Of a stretch of 8,939 nt of DNA, positions 1 through 6,545 are shown in pieces. The notes below the pieces were generated by a model, which saw only the letters and a program-made list of their open reading frames with translations, was not told the DNA's origin and did no database searches. A program made the position numbers and the translations under genes. How positions within the stretch are numbered: position 1 is the first letter of the stretch; the number at the start of each line of letters is the position of its first letter. The stretch comes from Oscillospiraceae bacterium (GTDB lineage Bacteria; Bacillota; Clostridia; Oscillospirales; Acutalibacteraceae). The DNA is taken from the NCBI GenBank assembly GCA_029004655.1, contig JAQVYP010000044.1:1-8939 (forward strand), written 5' to 3'.

Positions 1-137
1 ACCGGATAACACAAAAAATGCCACCGGTCAATTTACTATTCGAATATTTTCAGGTCGCTGTAATACAACATTTTTTGATCATTTCTTCAGCATTAATTAA
101 GTTTTATTGATGGATTATATCACTTGTTGGACAAATA
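1..137. other. Noncoding interval downstream of the radical SAM pair
   Basis: No gene is supported here on either strand. An inverted repeat ACCGG...CCGGT brackets positions 1-28 with a loop of about 18 bases containing an A-run. It lacks the GC stem followed by a U-tract expected of an intrinsic terminator, so I see no clear terminator for the preceding gene. The only other visible signal is the extended -10 motif at 114-122. The window edge cuts this region, so it may be the leader of the next gene. Confidence 0.5.
114..122 (-). promoter_or_regulatory. Extended -10 promoter motif after the radical SAM-linked gene
   Basis: On the minus strand the sequence reads TGATATAAT, a perfect TGn-TATAAT extended -10 element, about 16 bases downstream of the stop of the preceding gene. 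No convincing -35 hexamer lies 16-18 bases upstream, which is tolerable for an extended -10 promoter. Transcription would begin near position 107 and run out of the window. It would have more than 100 bases of leader, since bases 1-113 contain no credible minus-strand gene and only very short reading frames. In many Clostridia the radical SAM pair is followed by a ribonuclease G-type gene and rplU, so this could drive such a downstream gene. That is inference. Confidence 0.4.
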
Positions 138-791
138 TTATTGGAACATTTCCATGTTGCTGTTATATAACATTGTTCTTATCATTGCAACCGGTGGGAG
201 TTTGGTTTTGCTTTCGTTTTCGAATGCGGTTAAGACCAAAATCGGGTTGAGGTTTTCATTGCCGCCGGCGGGCAGGATTATGTTCATCACTATTTCATCT
301 TGCAATTGCTCGAAGCTTAAATTCTTAATTTTCGGCGCAACATCTATGCTGTTTATGATTCCCTTTTTATTCCTTTTGGACACATGGATTTCATCCCTTT
401 TCAGAAACTCTTTGAAATTATCCAGTTCGGAATCGTGGCAGTCAAAAATCAATTTATAACCGGCGTATGTGATTTTCGACGGCTTCTCTAGCGGTTCACT
501 TATCTTTATTATTTCTAAACCCTTTGCAACAACCTTGTCCAGTGCTGCTTTCACTTGCTCGTTTGTAAAATCATCATCAATTATTTTCATGTCCACGACT
601 TCATATTCGCTCTCGTACCCTAAGGAAAGCGGCAGAGCAAACGTTATATGGGCGCGAGGATTAAAGCCTTCAGAGTACCAAATCGGCAGCCTTGAAAGCT
701 TTACAAGGCGCAGCATATAGCGATTCATATCAAGGTGTGACACAAACTTCAATCTATCCAGTTTTTTGTAAAAAATTCTAACGTTTCTCAA
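138..791 (-). CDS. TIGR03936-type radical SAM-linked protein (DUF2344)
   Basis: A 217-residue protein matching the DUF2344/TIGR03936 family. The N-terminal pattern MRNVRIFYKK, followed by the segment FVSHLDMNRY and then the SEGFNPRAHITFALPLSLGY block, is the family hallmark (usually ...ISHLD...YSEGFNPHPK.SFA.PL..G). Biochemical function is unknown; the family is defined by its linkage or fusion to a YgiQ-like radical SAM protein, and here it directly follows one. I chose a TTG start at 791. It gives the family-typical N-terminus and is preceded by an AAGGGGG ribosome binding site 8 bases upstream. An ATG at 824 would add 11 residues read from the upstream gene's coding sequence. With the TTG start the two genes overlap by 14 bases, which suggests translational coupling. 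The C-terminal half (from about residue 100) contains a beta-rich stretch ending ..ARTML-like (IRTMLYNS). No catalytic motif is evident, so it is probably an accessory or substrate-presenting partner. Confidence 0.85.
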   Translation of the reverse strand: MRNVRIFYKKLDRLKFVSHLDMNRYMLRLVKLSRLPIWYSEGFNPRAHITFALPLSLGYESEYEVVDMKIIDDDFTNEQVKAALDKVVAKGLEIIKISEPLEKPSKITYAGYKLIFDCHDSELDNFKEFLKRDEIHVSKRNKKGIINSIDVAPKIKNLSFEQLQDEIVMNIILPAGGNENLNPILVLTAFENESKTKLPPVAMIRTMLYNSNMEMFQ

Positions 792-2622
792 CGCACAATC
801 CCCCTTCAAAGCATGTTGCACCACAGCCCGAACACTTTAAAAGGCAGTTTGGCGTTGTAATTTCAGAATGTGCCAGCTTGTTTTGAGATATAAGATAATT
901 TTTTGTAACACCGTAATCCAGATGACTCCAAGGCATTATTTCATCATATTCTCTTGTGCGGTTAGCGTAAAACGCAGGGTCGATTCCGCATTGCTCAAAT
1001 GCCTGTTTCCACTTTGGAAACGAGAAGCACTCGCCCCAGCCGTCAAAATGACAGCCGAGTTTTTGTGCAACTTCAAGGACATCGCATAGTCTGCGGTCAC
1101 CGCGTGCAAAAGCGCCTTCCATGAAGCTTGTTTGGGCGTCATGCCAACTTAAAGATATCTTTCGTGTCCTTATTTTTCCTATCAGAAGATGTTGCTTGCG
1201 CTCGATTTCCTCCATCGTTGCTTGCGGCTCAAACTCGAATGGTGTAAACGGTTTTGGCACGAAGGTTGAAAGGCTGATAGACACATTAACGCCTTTGCCC
1301 CTGGGTTTGTTCGGATTATTGTAATACTCGTCAACTATTCGTTGTCCTAAAGTGGCAATTCCCTCCAAATCCTCATCGGTTTCGGTCGGAAGTCCAAGCA
1401 TGAAATACAGCTTGACAGACGTGTGTCCGCCCTCGAAAGCGGTACGACAGGTATTTATAATCTCATCCTCGGTTATATTTTTATTAATAGCGTCACGAAG
1501 CCTTTGTGTTCCCGCTTCGGGTGCAAATGTAAGCCCTGATTTTTTCACCGTTTGAGTTTTCTCAAGAAGTTCTTGCGGAAAATTGTCAATTCTCAGTGAC
1601 GGCAGTGATATGCCGATTTTTTCGCCATCTGTCCATTCAAGCAGGGTATTCAAAAGCGGCTCGATTTCCGTATAATCACTGGTGCTTAGCGAACAAAGCG
1701 ACAGCTCGTTGTATCCGGTGGAATCGCACAAACACTTTGCTTGCGCGTTGACTGTTTCGGCGCTCTTTTCGCGCACAGGGCGGTAAATAAAGCCTGCCTG
1801 ACAAAATCTGCAACCCCTGATGCATCCGCGGAAAACCTCTTGAACCGCGCGGTCATGAATAATGTCTATGAACGGCACGACAAATGTATCCGGATAATAG
1901 CAGTTGTCCAAATCCTTAATAATGCGTTTTCTAACGGTTTTTGGCGCAGTACTTGTCGACTCAATTTTTTCGATTGTGTTGTCGGACTTGTAGGTCACCT
2001 CGTAAAGTGACGGAACATATATGCCCTCGATTTTAGCGGCTTCGGCAAGAAAAGTTTGCTTGTCCGACCCCAACTTTTTATGCTCATGATATAAACCAAT
2101 AAGCTCCAAATCCACTTCTTCGCCTTCGCCAAGGAAAAATAAATCAACAAAATCGGCAATCGGTTCGGGGTTACAAGCGCAAGGGCCACCCGCAACGACC
2201 AGATTTTTCAAACCTTTTCTGTCCTTCGAGCGCAAAGGTATACCCGCCAAATCCAGCATATTAAGCACATTACTAAAGCTTAATTCATATTGAAGTGTAA
2301 ATCCGATTATGTCAAAATCCGCAACACTGTCGCGGCTTTCCAAAGCAAAAAGAGGGATGTTTTTTTCGCGCATTACCTCTTCAAAATCTATCCAAGGTGC
2401 AAACACACGCTCACACCAAATATAATCCTTAGTATTGAAAAGTGAATAGAGTATTTTCATTCCCAAATGTGACATTCCCACTTCATAGGTATCAGGAAAA
2501 CAAAATGCAAAACGCACATCAACGTCATTTTTATTTTTTATTATGCTTCCTTGTTCGCCACCGGAATAACGCCCCGGCTTTTGAACAGTCATAAAAATCT
2601 GTTCCAATTGTTTATCGGTCAT
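778..2622 (-). CDS. B12-binding-domain radical SAM protein (TIGR03960 type, YgiQ-like)
   Basis: A 614-residue protein of the TIGR03960 radical SAM family. The [4Fe-4S]/SAM motif is C267-IRG-C271-RF-C274 (CxxxCxxC), preceded by a DRAVQEVFRG segment typical of the family. The N-terminal third (about 35-180) looks like the vestigial cobalamin-binding-type Rossmann fold of YgiQ-like proteins, with a GGPCACNPEP block at 145-154 and a GEGEE loop at 165-169. The radical SAM barrel spans about 255-480 and includes SLPSLRID (339-346) and TFAPEAGTQR (365-374). A C-terminal cysteine cluster (C593, C597, C600, C604, C610) suggests an additional metal or Fe-S site. The length is usual for the family. The ATG has a GGAGG site 7 bases upstream. 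The substrate is not established. The constant pairing with the DUF2344 protein next door implies a joint reaction, often discussed in relation to RNA or ribosome-linked genes because of its neighbourhood in other genomes. Confidence 0.9.
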   Translation of the reverse strand: MTDKQLEQIFMTVQKPGRYSGGEQGSIIKNKNDVDVRFAFCFPDTYEVGMSHLGMKILYSLFNTKDYIWCERVFAPWIDFEEVMREKNIPLFALESRDSVADFDIIGFTLQYELSFSNVLNMLDLAGIPLRSKDRKGLKNLVVAGGPCACNPEPIADFVDLFFLGEGEEVDLELIGLYHEHKKLGSDKQTFLAEAAKIEGIYVPSLYEVTYKSDNTIEKIESTSTAPKTVRKRIIKDLDNCYYPDTFVVPFIDIIHDRAVQEVFRGCIRGCRFCQAGFIYRPVREKSAETVNAQAKCLCDSTGYNELSLCSLSTSDYTEIEPLLNTLLEWTDGEKIGISLPSLRIDNFPQELLEKTQTVKKSGLTFAPEAGTQRLRDAINKNITEDEIINTCRTAFEGGHTSVKLYFMLGLPTETDEDLEGIATLGQRIVDEYYNNPNKPRGKGVNVSISLSTFVPKPFTPFEFEPQATMEEIERKQHLLIGKIRTRKISLSWHDAQTSFMEGAFARGDRRLCDVLEVAQKLGCHFDGWGECFSFPKWKQAFEQCGIDPAFYANRTREYDEIMPWSHLDYGVTKNYLISQNKLAHSEITTPNCLLKCSGCGATCFEGGLCVEKR

Positions 2623-2643
2623 TTAATAGCCTCCGCACAGCAA

Positions 2644-2678
2644 AATATAGAAGGCGACATTAAGCCACCTTCTATATT
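2644..2678 (-). terminator. Intrinsic terminator of the DUF2975-XRE-DUF4173 operon
   Basis: Reading the minus strand, AATATAGAAGG (2668-2678) pairs perfectly with CCTTCTATATT (2644-2654) to give an 11-bp stem with a 13-nt loop. A short T-run (TTTT, partly inside the stem) follows. It lies about 30 bases past the DUF4173 stop and directly before the radical SAM gene's ribosome binding site. The U-tract is short, so termination may be partial. The hairpin's first arm overlaps the -10 box of the downstream promoter. Confidence 0.6.
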
Positions 2679-2704
2679 CTACCTTAATCGTAATTTTATT
2701 TCAA
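2676..2704 (-). promoter_or_regulatory. Sigma-A-type promoter for the radical SAM pair
   Basis: On the minus strand, TTGAAA (2699-2704, 5/6 match to TTGACA) is separated by 17 bases from TAGAAT (2676-2681, 5/6 match to TATAAT). Transcription would start near 2669, about 47 bases before the ATG at 2622. The promoter begins 5 bases after the DUF4173 stop codon. The -10 hexamer shares three bases with the outer end of the terminator stem, so read-through RNA and newly started RNA would contain different portions of the hairpin. Confidence 0.6.
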
Positions 2705-2708
2705 CTTT

Positions 2709-4361
2709 TTAATTTGTTGTTTTTATTACGTTTTCGTAAATCAATTTCTTGGCAATGCTTTGGGTGTAGTTGTAGGATTTAAATCCGGTTGGTTTTTCTG
2801 TATAAACCTTATTGTTATACATGCTAGAAGTATAATCTATTTCTTCATAGTAATAATTATCTATTCGGGAAATAAGCTCATTTTTAGCAAGGTTGGCTAC
2901 ATTTTTGTCTTTGTCATCTAGCAACTCAACAAGATATGGCACAGCTGAATCTGAAAGTCCCGAAAGTGCCCAAACATCTATTTCCTCCAAAGAACCGTTT
3001 AAATACATTTCGGTGTTGTATTTTGCAATTACACGGTCAATGTCGGCAAATGCAACAGAAATTCCAATAACAGTTACTGCTATTACGATATACCGCATAT
3101 AGCTGAATTTCGGGGCAAATAGTTTAATTATTGTAAACAGAAATATGAAACACAGGACAGCCAAGAAAACGCTCACCAAAATGCGAAGTCTTGTCATGCC
3201 AAATGCAGAAATATACATTATCATTTTCGAGGCGACGGTTGCAATTAAAACAAGAGAAAAAAGCGAAATAAAAAGTGAAATAAGTCGTGTTGATAGCGAA
3301 ATCTTATTGTTTTCTTTTTTAGAAAAAACAAGACTTACAAATACAAGCACAAGGTTGATTCCACAGATTACCGACATTTCAAAAAATCCACGGCGCGTAT
3401 ACTCCGCCAAAGTGTATTTCTCGGGTAAAATGCTTGAAAAAGCATTGAAAAAGTAGGCTAATTGGGAGAAAAGATATATTACATAAACGGACGAAATTAT
3501 GCCTAAAAAGGTGTTGATTGTGATTACCGAAATTCGCATATGGTCACGATATGAGAATCCGGAATTGTTATCTACAAGTCCTTTAACAATAGCAAACAGC
3601 AATGAGAACAGCATTACAAAAACAATGATTCCCAATACAATTGACCTCATAAGGCGGGATAAATCACTAAATATAGTGTTCATAATGCCCTCGAATGCAG
3701 CATCTGAGGAAATCAGCAAAGGAATAACCACAAACAGCACCGGTAAGGCACAGGCGATACCAATCATAATGCTGCTCTTTTTGCCCTTACTGTTACCCTC
3801 GCCCGAAGAGAAAAATCCGACAAGCATATCGCCCATATAACTAAGCGGAATGATAATGCAAATGCGCAAAATATCAAAAATCAATCGATATGATTTGTCG
3901 GAATATTTTTGTATATCGGTTAATCCGGCAAGACAAATTGCACTCAAGCCAACAATAGCAATAAACAGCATGAACTTTGAAACTTCGTCGCAGTTAATTG
4001 GAAATACGGCAACGCAAAGCAAAGCGCAAATTCCGCAATATATGCTGAAAGGCTTAAACTTAATTGATTTTTGTTTAATATAAAACAGCATGATAACAGC
4101 TATTGCAACATAGCTTATAGCAAAGCCTAAATTAAATGTGCCGAATACTGAAAAGTCGACGGCGATGATTGAAAAAAGCAACGTGATAATCGCGAAAATG
4201 AAATCTCTGGTAGTCATGGGTATTCGCTCTTTTGCGGGGAGGGGGACATAGACAGGCGGGCAAAAAGCGGGGGCCGCAGTATTATTAACAGGGTCGGGCG
4301 CACTATTATCAACTGGCGCGGTATTAGGCTCACCAACCATTTGGTCTAAATTATCAGTCAT
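2709..4361 (-). CDS. DUF4173 (DUF4153-like) polytopic membrane protein
   Basis: A 550-residue integral membrane protein with about 12 hydrophobic segments (roughly 53-68, 75-95, 106-121, 129-147, 160-177, 197-217, 240-262, 277-303, 326-346, 362-382, 392-413, 421-440). Family-typical blocks are ALPVLFVVIPLLISSDAAF (205-223), AEYTRRGFFEM (319-329), a TRLRILVSVF block (390-399), and a C-terminal soluble part beginning IAKYNTEMYLNG with a DSAVPYLVELL helix pair (471-481) resembling a HEAT-like unit. The cytosolic N-terminus (1-48) is rich in Pro, Asn and Ala and looks disordered; its DNA is noticeably more GC-rich than the rest. No function is established for the family. The gene starts 2 bases after the regulator's stop, with an AAGGAG site 8 bases before the ATG lying in the regulator's last codons. 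This implies coupled translation and a shared role in the envelope. Confidence 0.85.
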   Translation of the reverse strand: MTDNLDQMVGEPNTAPVDNSAPDPVNNTAAPAFCPPVYVPLPAKERIPMTTRDFIFAIITLLFSIIAVDFSVFGTFNLGFAISYVAIAVIMLFYIKQKSIKFKPFSIYCGICALLCVAVFPINCDEVSKFMLFIAIVGLSAICLAGLTDIQKYSDKSYRLIFDILRICIIIPLSYMGDMLVGFFSSGEGNSKGKKSSIMIGIACALPVLFVVIPLLISSDAAFEGIMNTIFSDLSRLMRSIVLGIIVFVMLFSLLFAIVKGLVDNNSGFSYRDHMRISVITINTFLGIISSVYVIYLFSQLAYFFNAFSSILPEKYTLAEYTRRGFFEMSVICGINLVLVFVSLVFSKKENNKISLSTRLISLFISLFSLVLIATVASKMIMYISAFGMTRLRILVSVFLAVLCFIFLFTIIKLFAPKFSYMRYIVIAVTVIGISVAFADIDRVIAKYNTEMYLNGSLEEIDVWALSGLSDSAVPYLVELLDDKDKNVANLAKNELISRIDNYYYEEIDYTSSMYNNKVYTEKPTGFKSYNYTQSIAKKLIYENVIKTTN

Positions 4362-4363
4362 AA

Positions 4364-4570
4364 TCAGTTCTCCTTAAATTCGATAATATCGCCGGGTTGG
4401 CAGTTAAGCACTCGGCATATGCTTTCAAGTGTTGAAAAGCGAATCGCTTTTGCTTTTCCTGTTTTAAGAATAGATAAATTTGCTTGTGTTATACCGACCT
4501 TTTCGGCAAGTTCTCCGGAGGATACCTTGCGTTTAGCCATTATAACATCAAGATTAATTATTATAGGCAT
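4364..4570 (-). CDS. Small Cro/CI (XRE) HTH regulator, YozG-like
   Basis: A 68-residue protein that is essentially a single helix-turn-helix domain. SSGELAEKVGITQANLSILKTGKA contains the HTH, with the recognition helix around residues 27-37. FSTLESICRVLNCQPGDIIEF follows, the standard C-terminal part of the HTH_26/YozG-like subfamily. There is no sensor or dimerisation domain. A canonical GGAGG lies 6 bases before the ATG. It is 12 bases after the DUF2975 gene. Pairing of this regulator class with DUF2975 membrane proteins (as in Bacillus yoaS-yozG) is widespread. The regulator probably controls its own operon, perhaps with the membrane partner modulating it; that is inference. Confidence 0.88.
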   Translation of the reverse strand: MPIIINLDVIMAKRKVSSGELAEKVGITQANLSILKTGKAKAIRFSTLESICRVLNCQPGDIIEFKEN

Positions 4571-4582
4571 TTTTATCCTCCA

Positions 4583-5029
4583 TTAAATTGTTAGTTCGTT
4601 TTCGTCCTTTATTTCGTTTGCAGCAACAAAAACATTTTTTATAACTCGTAAAATAATTCCCATGAACCACGCCGCTATGAAAACCATGAAAAATGGCATA
4701 TAGAAAAACCCCGAAGCAAAGCAGATAACTGCGACTATAAAACAACAGACGGAAATATGGGATATAAAACGCGAGTTATCTTTTATAAATATTTTGTCCA
4801 GTTGAATATTTTTAAGGAGTTTTACAAGTAATATCAGAGCAACGACGGCGGGGATAAAGCAGGAATAAAACGCAACGAGAGCCACTAAAATTAAGGCTTC
4901 GGGTCTTCCAAAATATGTTACATACCATGTAACGATAAAAGGTGCGGCAACTGTTAAAATGGCAAGAATCACCAAAAACAAATAACATAGAAACAACGAT
5001 AATATTATAGAACGGTTATTTTTATCCAT
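4583..5029 (-). CDS. DUF2975 four-helix membrane protein
   Basis: A 148-residue protein with four predicted membrane helices (about 10-34, 45-70, 90-110, 112-130). The family signatures are the loop LLKNIQLDKIFIKDNSRFI (71-89) between helices 2 and 3, and a C-terminal tail ending VAANEIKDENELTI, the usual DUF2975 ending. I start it at the ATG at 5029, preceded by AAAGGGGG. A longer frame begins at 5065, but that position lies upstream of the -10 box, so it would not be in the transcript. It is the first gene of the operon with the small XRE regulator and the DUF4173 protein. Molecular role is unknown; the conserved gene pairing suggests it is the membrane partner of the regulator. Confidence 0.85.
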   Translation of the reverse strand: MDKNNRSIILSLFLCYLFLVILAILTVAAPFIVTWYVTYFGRPEALILVALVAFYSCFIPAVVALILLVKLLKNIQLDKIFIKDNSRFISHISVCCFIVAVICFASGFFYMPFFMVFIAAWFMGIILRVIKNVFVAANEIKDENELTI

Positions 5030-5056
5030 TTGGAAATAACCCCCTTTCGATATTGC

Positions 5057-5085
5057 ATGATACACTATTATTTATCGTTTGTCAA
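5057..5085 (-). promoter_or_regulatory. Sigma-A promoter of the DUF2975-XRE-DUF4173 operon
   Basis: The minus strand carries a perfect -35 TTGACA (5080-5085), a 17-base spacer, and TATCAT (5057-5062, 5/6 match). This places the transcript start near 5050 and gives a short leader of about 20 bases to the ATG at 5029. It is the strongest promoter in the window. Inside the spacer and -10, GATA...TATC half-sites (10 bases apart) form a partial dyad that could be an operator for the operon's own HTH protein, which is unproven. Confidence 0.75.
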
Positions 5086-5098
5086 TAAAAAATTATTG
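5083..5098. promoter_or_regulatory. Inverted repeat at the -35 box, candidate operator
   Basis: CAATAA-AAAA-TTATTG is a perfect 6-bp inverted repeat that overlaps the -35 hexamer and extends upstream of it. A position at the -35 fits repression or activation by the operon's small HTH protein. The sequence is very A/T-rich, so a chance palindrome is quite possible. Confidence 0.25.
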
Positions 5099-5263
5099 AA
5101 AAACAGATTAAATTTTTGTAATAACTTAAAATGTATCTATTTGAAAATATGTGATTGTACGTTGAAAAAAGTATTTGTGTGTATAAACACCGTTGCCGGC
5201 GGGAGCAAGTCGCCCGTCCTACGATTAAAGGCATTTTGTCATTCACTTTGTTCGGCGAAATTA
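5086..5263. other. Intergenic stretch with a degenerate GC-rich hairpin
   Basis: No gene is supported on either strand. The promoter-distal part (5086-5190) is AT-rich with nothing recognisable. At 5195-5223 the composition switches abruptly to GC-rich. GGCGGG (5198-5203) can pair with CCCGTC (5213-5218, one G-U) around a 9-base loop, followed by CCTACG. This resembles the GGCGGGC...GCCCGCC core of the adjacent palindrome at 5264-5430 and may be the remnant of a related dispersed repeat. It has no T-run and so is a poor terminator candidate. Confidence 0.35.
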
Positions 5264-5430
5264 AACTAATACTAATTCCAAATAAAAATCAACCAATCTT
5301 CGCGGTCTTTTGTTTGCGAGACTGCGTTGTCGTTCTCGGCGGGCGATAGCCCGCCTTCGTCCTCCGCCTTGTCTCACAAACAAAATCCTCGCAAATCTTG
5401 GTCACTTTTTAATTGGAATTAGTATTAGTT
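5264..5430. repeat. 167-bp palindromic MITE-like element
   Basis: The two ends are perfect 18-bp inverted repeats: AACTAATACTAATTCCAA at 5264-5281 and its complement at 5413-5430. The similarity continues inward along the whole length with one indel. For example, a 15-base block (TTTTGTTTGCGAGAC, near 5309-5323) has a 14/15 inverse partner on the other arm, and the centre is a perfect 7-bp GGCGGGC/GCCCGCC stem with a GATA loop (5338-5355). The whole element would fold into one long hairpin as RNA. No transposase is present and no flanking target duplication is evident. The right end overlaps the last codon and stop codon of the PHP gene. It is either a non-autonomous transposable element or a dispersed palindromic repeat; it may also serve as the operon's transcription end. 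Confidence 0.75.
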
Positions 5431-6150
5431 CTTTATGCTGTCGATAATGTCTTGAAAAGTCAGACTTTTGCAATAAATGCTTTCATTTTCAAAGTCAAGC
5501 AACTCTAAACTGTGCGAGTCAGAATCCCTTAAAATGTGCAATCCGTTAATTTCACTGTGCGATTTTTTTAATGTATCGAAATCGCAGCTCTTAGAAACCT
5601 CAGCGGCTGAAAATCCACAATCGTCGGGGAAATGCCCTAGATTGGAAATAATGCTGTATGAGTTTTTGTCGATATGCGCAGGGAAGCAAAATCCGCCGTA
5701 TTTCCCCATTAGTGAAACAATTTCCATAATGCTGATTGAGGTTGCGTTGATAAGCAGCTTATCAATCGTGCCTTTCACTTCATCTTCTTGGTTCACAACG
5801 AGTTGGTCACCGAAAATCGAAGTATTATTTTGGATGTTTGGCAAACAACTGTATACAAAATCGCTGAACTCCAGTGCATTTTTAATACATTCGAACAAAC
5901 ACACCACATGGACTTCTTCGGAGGTGGTCAGTTCCATGCCGGGAATAACGGTTAAACCAATGCTTTCTCCAACCTTCATCGCCGCGGCACAATTTAAACA
6001 GGAGTTATGATCGGTTAAGGCTATAACATCTACTCCGCATAATTTCGCCATATTAACAATGTTGCTGGGCGTCATGTCATTATCTCCGCATGGGCTCAAA
6101 CATGAATGTATGTGAAAATCATATTTAAATTTAATAATAATCACATCCAA
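5425..6150 (-). CDS. PHP-domain metal-dependent phosphoesterase
   Basis: A 241-residue single PHP domain. The metal-binding motifs are intact: H13-x-H15 in DFHIHSCLSPCG, D47-H48 in ALTDHNS, E73 in PGMELTTSEEVH with H81, H159 in FPAHIDK, and D211-x-H213 in RDSDSHS. It probably hydrolyses a phosphoester or phosphorylated regulator using bound divalent metals; the substrate is unknown. The start is uncertain: TTG at 6150 or GTG at 6144 both fit, and no strong ribosome binding site is seen (a GAAAG lies 12 bases upstream of the TTG). It is the last gene of the hydrogenase-sensor operon, 26 bases after the second DRTGG gene. PHP proteins of this type recur beside HydS-like sensors and DRTGG genes in Clostridia, which suggests a signalling rather than a catabolic role. 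Its final AAC codon and TAA stop lie inside the terminal repeat of the palindromic element. Confidence 0.88.
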   Translation of the reverse strand: MDVIIIKFKYDFHIHSCLSPCGDNDMTPSNIVNMAKLCGVDVIALTDHNSCLNCAAAMKVGESIGLTVIPGMELTTSEEVHVVCLFECIKNALEFSDFVYSCLPNIQNNTSIFGDQLVVNQEDEVKGTIDKLLINATSISIMEIVSLMGKYGGFCFPAHIDKNSYSIISNLGHFPDDCGFSAAEVSKSCDFDTLKKSHSEINGLHILRDSDSHSLELLDFENESIYCKSLTFQDIIDSIKN

Positions 6151-6176
6151 ACATTAATTAGTCTTTCAAGGTATTA

Positions 6177-6512
6177 TTAAACTCCCAGTAATTCACCGAT
6201 TTTGTTGCAAAGGGTGAATTGATCCAGCTCACTTCTGAGAATAATTACATTCTGCTGCTCTGCACGATTTTTTGCTTCTTCGTCCAAAGCTGAACTGTCA
6301 GCAAGAATGATGCAGGAAATGTCTGCCAAAACGGCGACAGCAATAGAATTTATGTTTCCCATTACGGTAATCCAGGCATCACCCTCGCTGGCTCTGCCCA
6401 TTACCCAACTAAGCAAATCACTGCAATATCCACCTGTTACAGGACGGTCGATTTCGTCGCAGGTGGTTAATATTTCAAGAGATAGGTTGTCTGATAATTC
6501 TTTTACAGTCAC
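6177..6512 (-). CDS. DRTGG-domain regulatory protein (second copy)
   Basis: A 111-residue stand-alone DRTGG domain. The name-giving core is visible as DRPVTGGYCSDLLSWVMG (residues 22-39), followed by GDAWITVMGNINSIAVAVLADISCIIL, the usual alpha/beta continuation. DRTGG domains accompany CBS domains or kinases and phosphatases, and are presumed to bind a ligand or nucleotide. I start it at GTG 6512: a GGAG lies 8 bases upstream, and the resulting MTVKEL matches the MTVKDV start of the first DRTGG gene of the operon. A longer frame opens at 6671, but its extra 53 residues are read through a palindromic insertion element and resemble nothing. It lies 26 bases upstream of the PHP gene and is separated from the Fe-S sensor gene by that element. 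Confidence 0.82.
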   Translation of the reverse strand: MTVKELSDNLSLEILTTCDEIDRPVTGGYCSDLLSWVMGRASEGDAWITVMGNINSIAVAVLADISCIILADSSALDEEAKNRAEQQNVIILRSELDQFTLCNKIGELLGV

Positions 6513-6545
6513 CACAATTTCTCCATTCAAAATCAAATGTCTAAT

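Noticed and set aside
124..720. Plus-strand open frames opposite the DUF2344 gene
   Set aside because: They lie antisense to a recognised conserved protein, have no ribosome binding site worth noting and no family resemblance.
5030..5349. Plus-strand short open frames in the gap before the PHP gene
   Set aside because: They run through the operon promoter, the GC hairpin and the palindromic repeat. Their cysteine- and lysine-rich translations look like chance.
5264..5430. Palindrome interpreted as a simple intrinsic terminator
   Set aside because: The length (167 bp), the precise 18-bp terminal repeats and lack of a T-run after the central GC stem fit a mobile or dispersed repeat better, although it may still affect transcription end.
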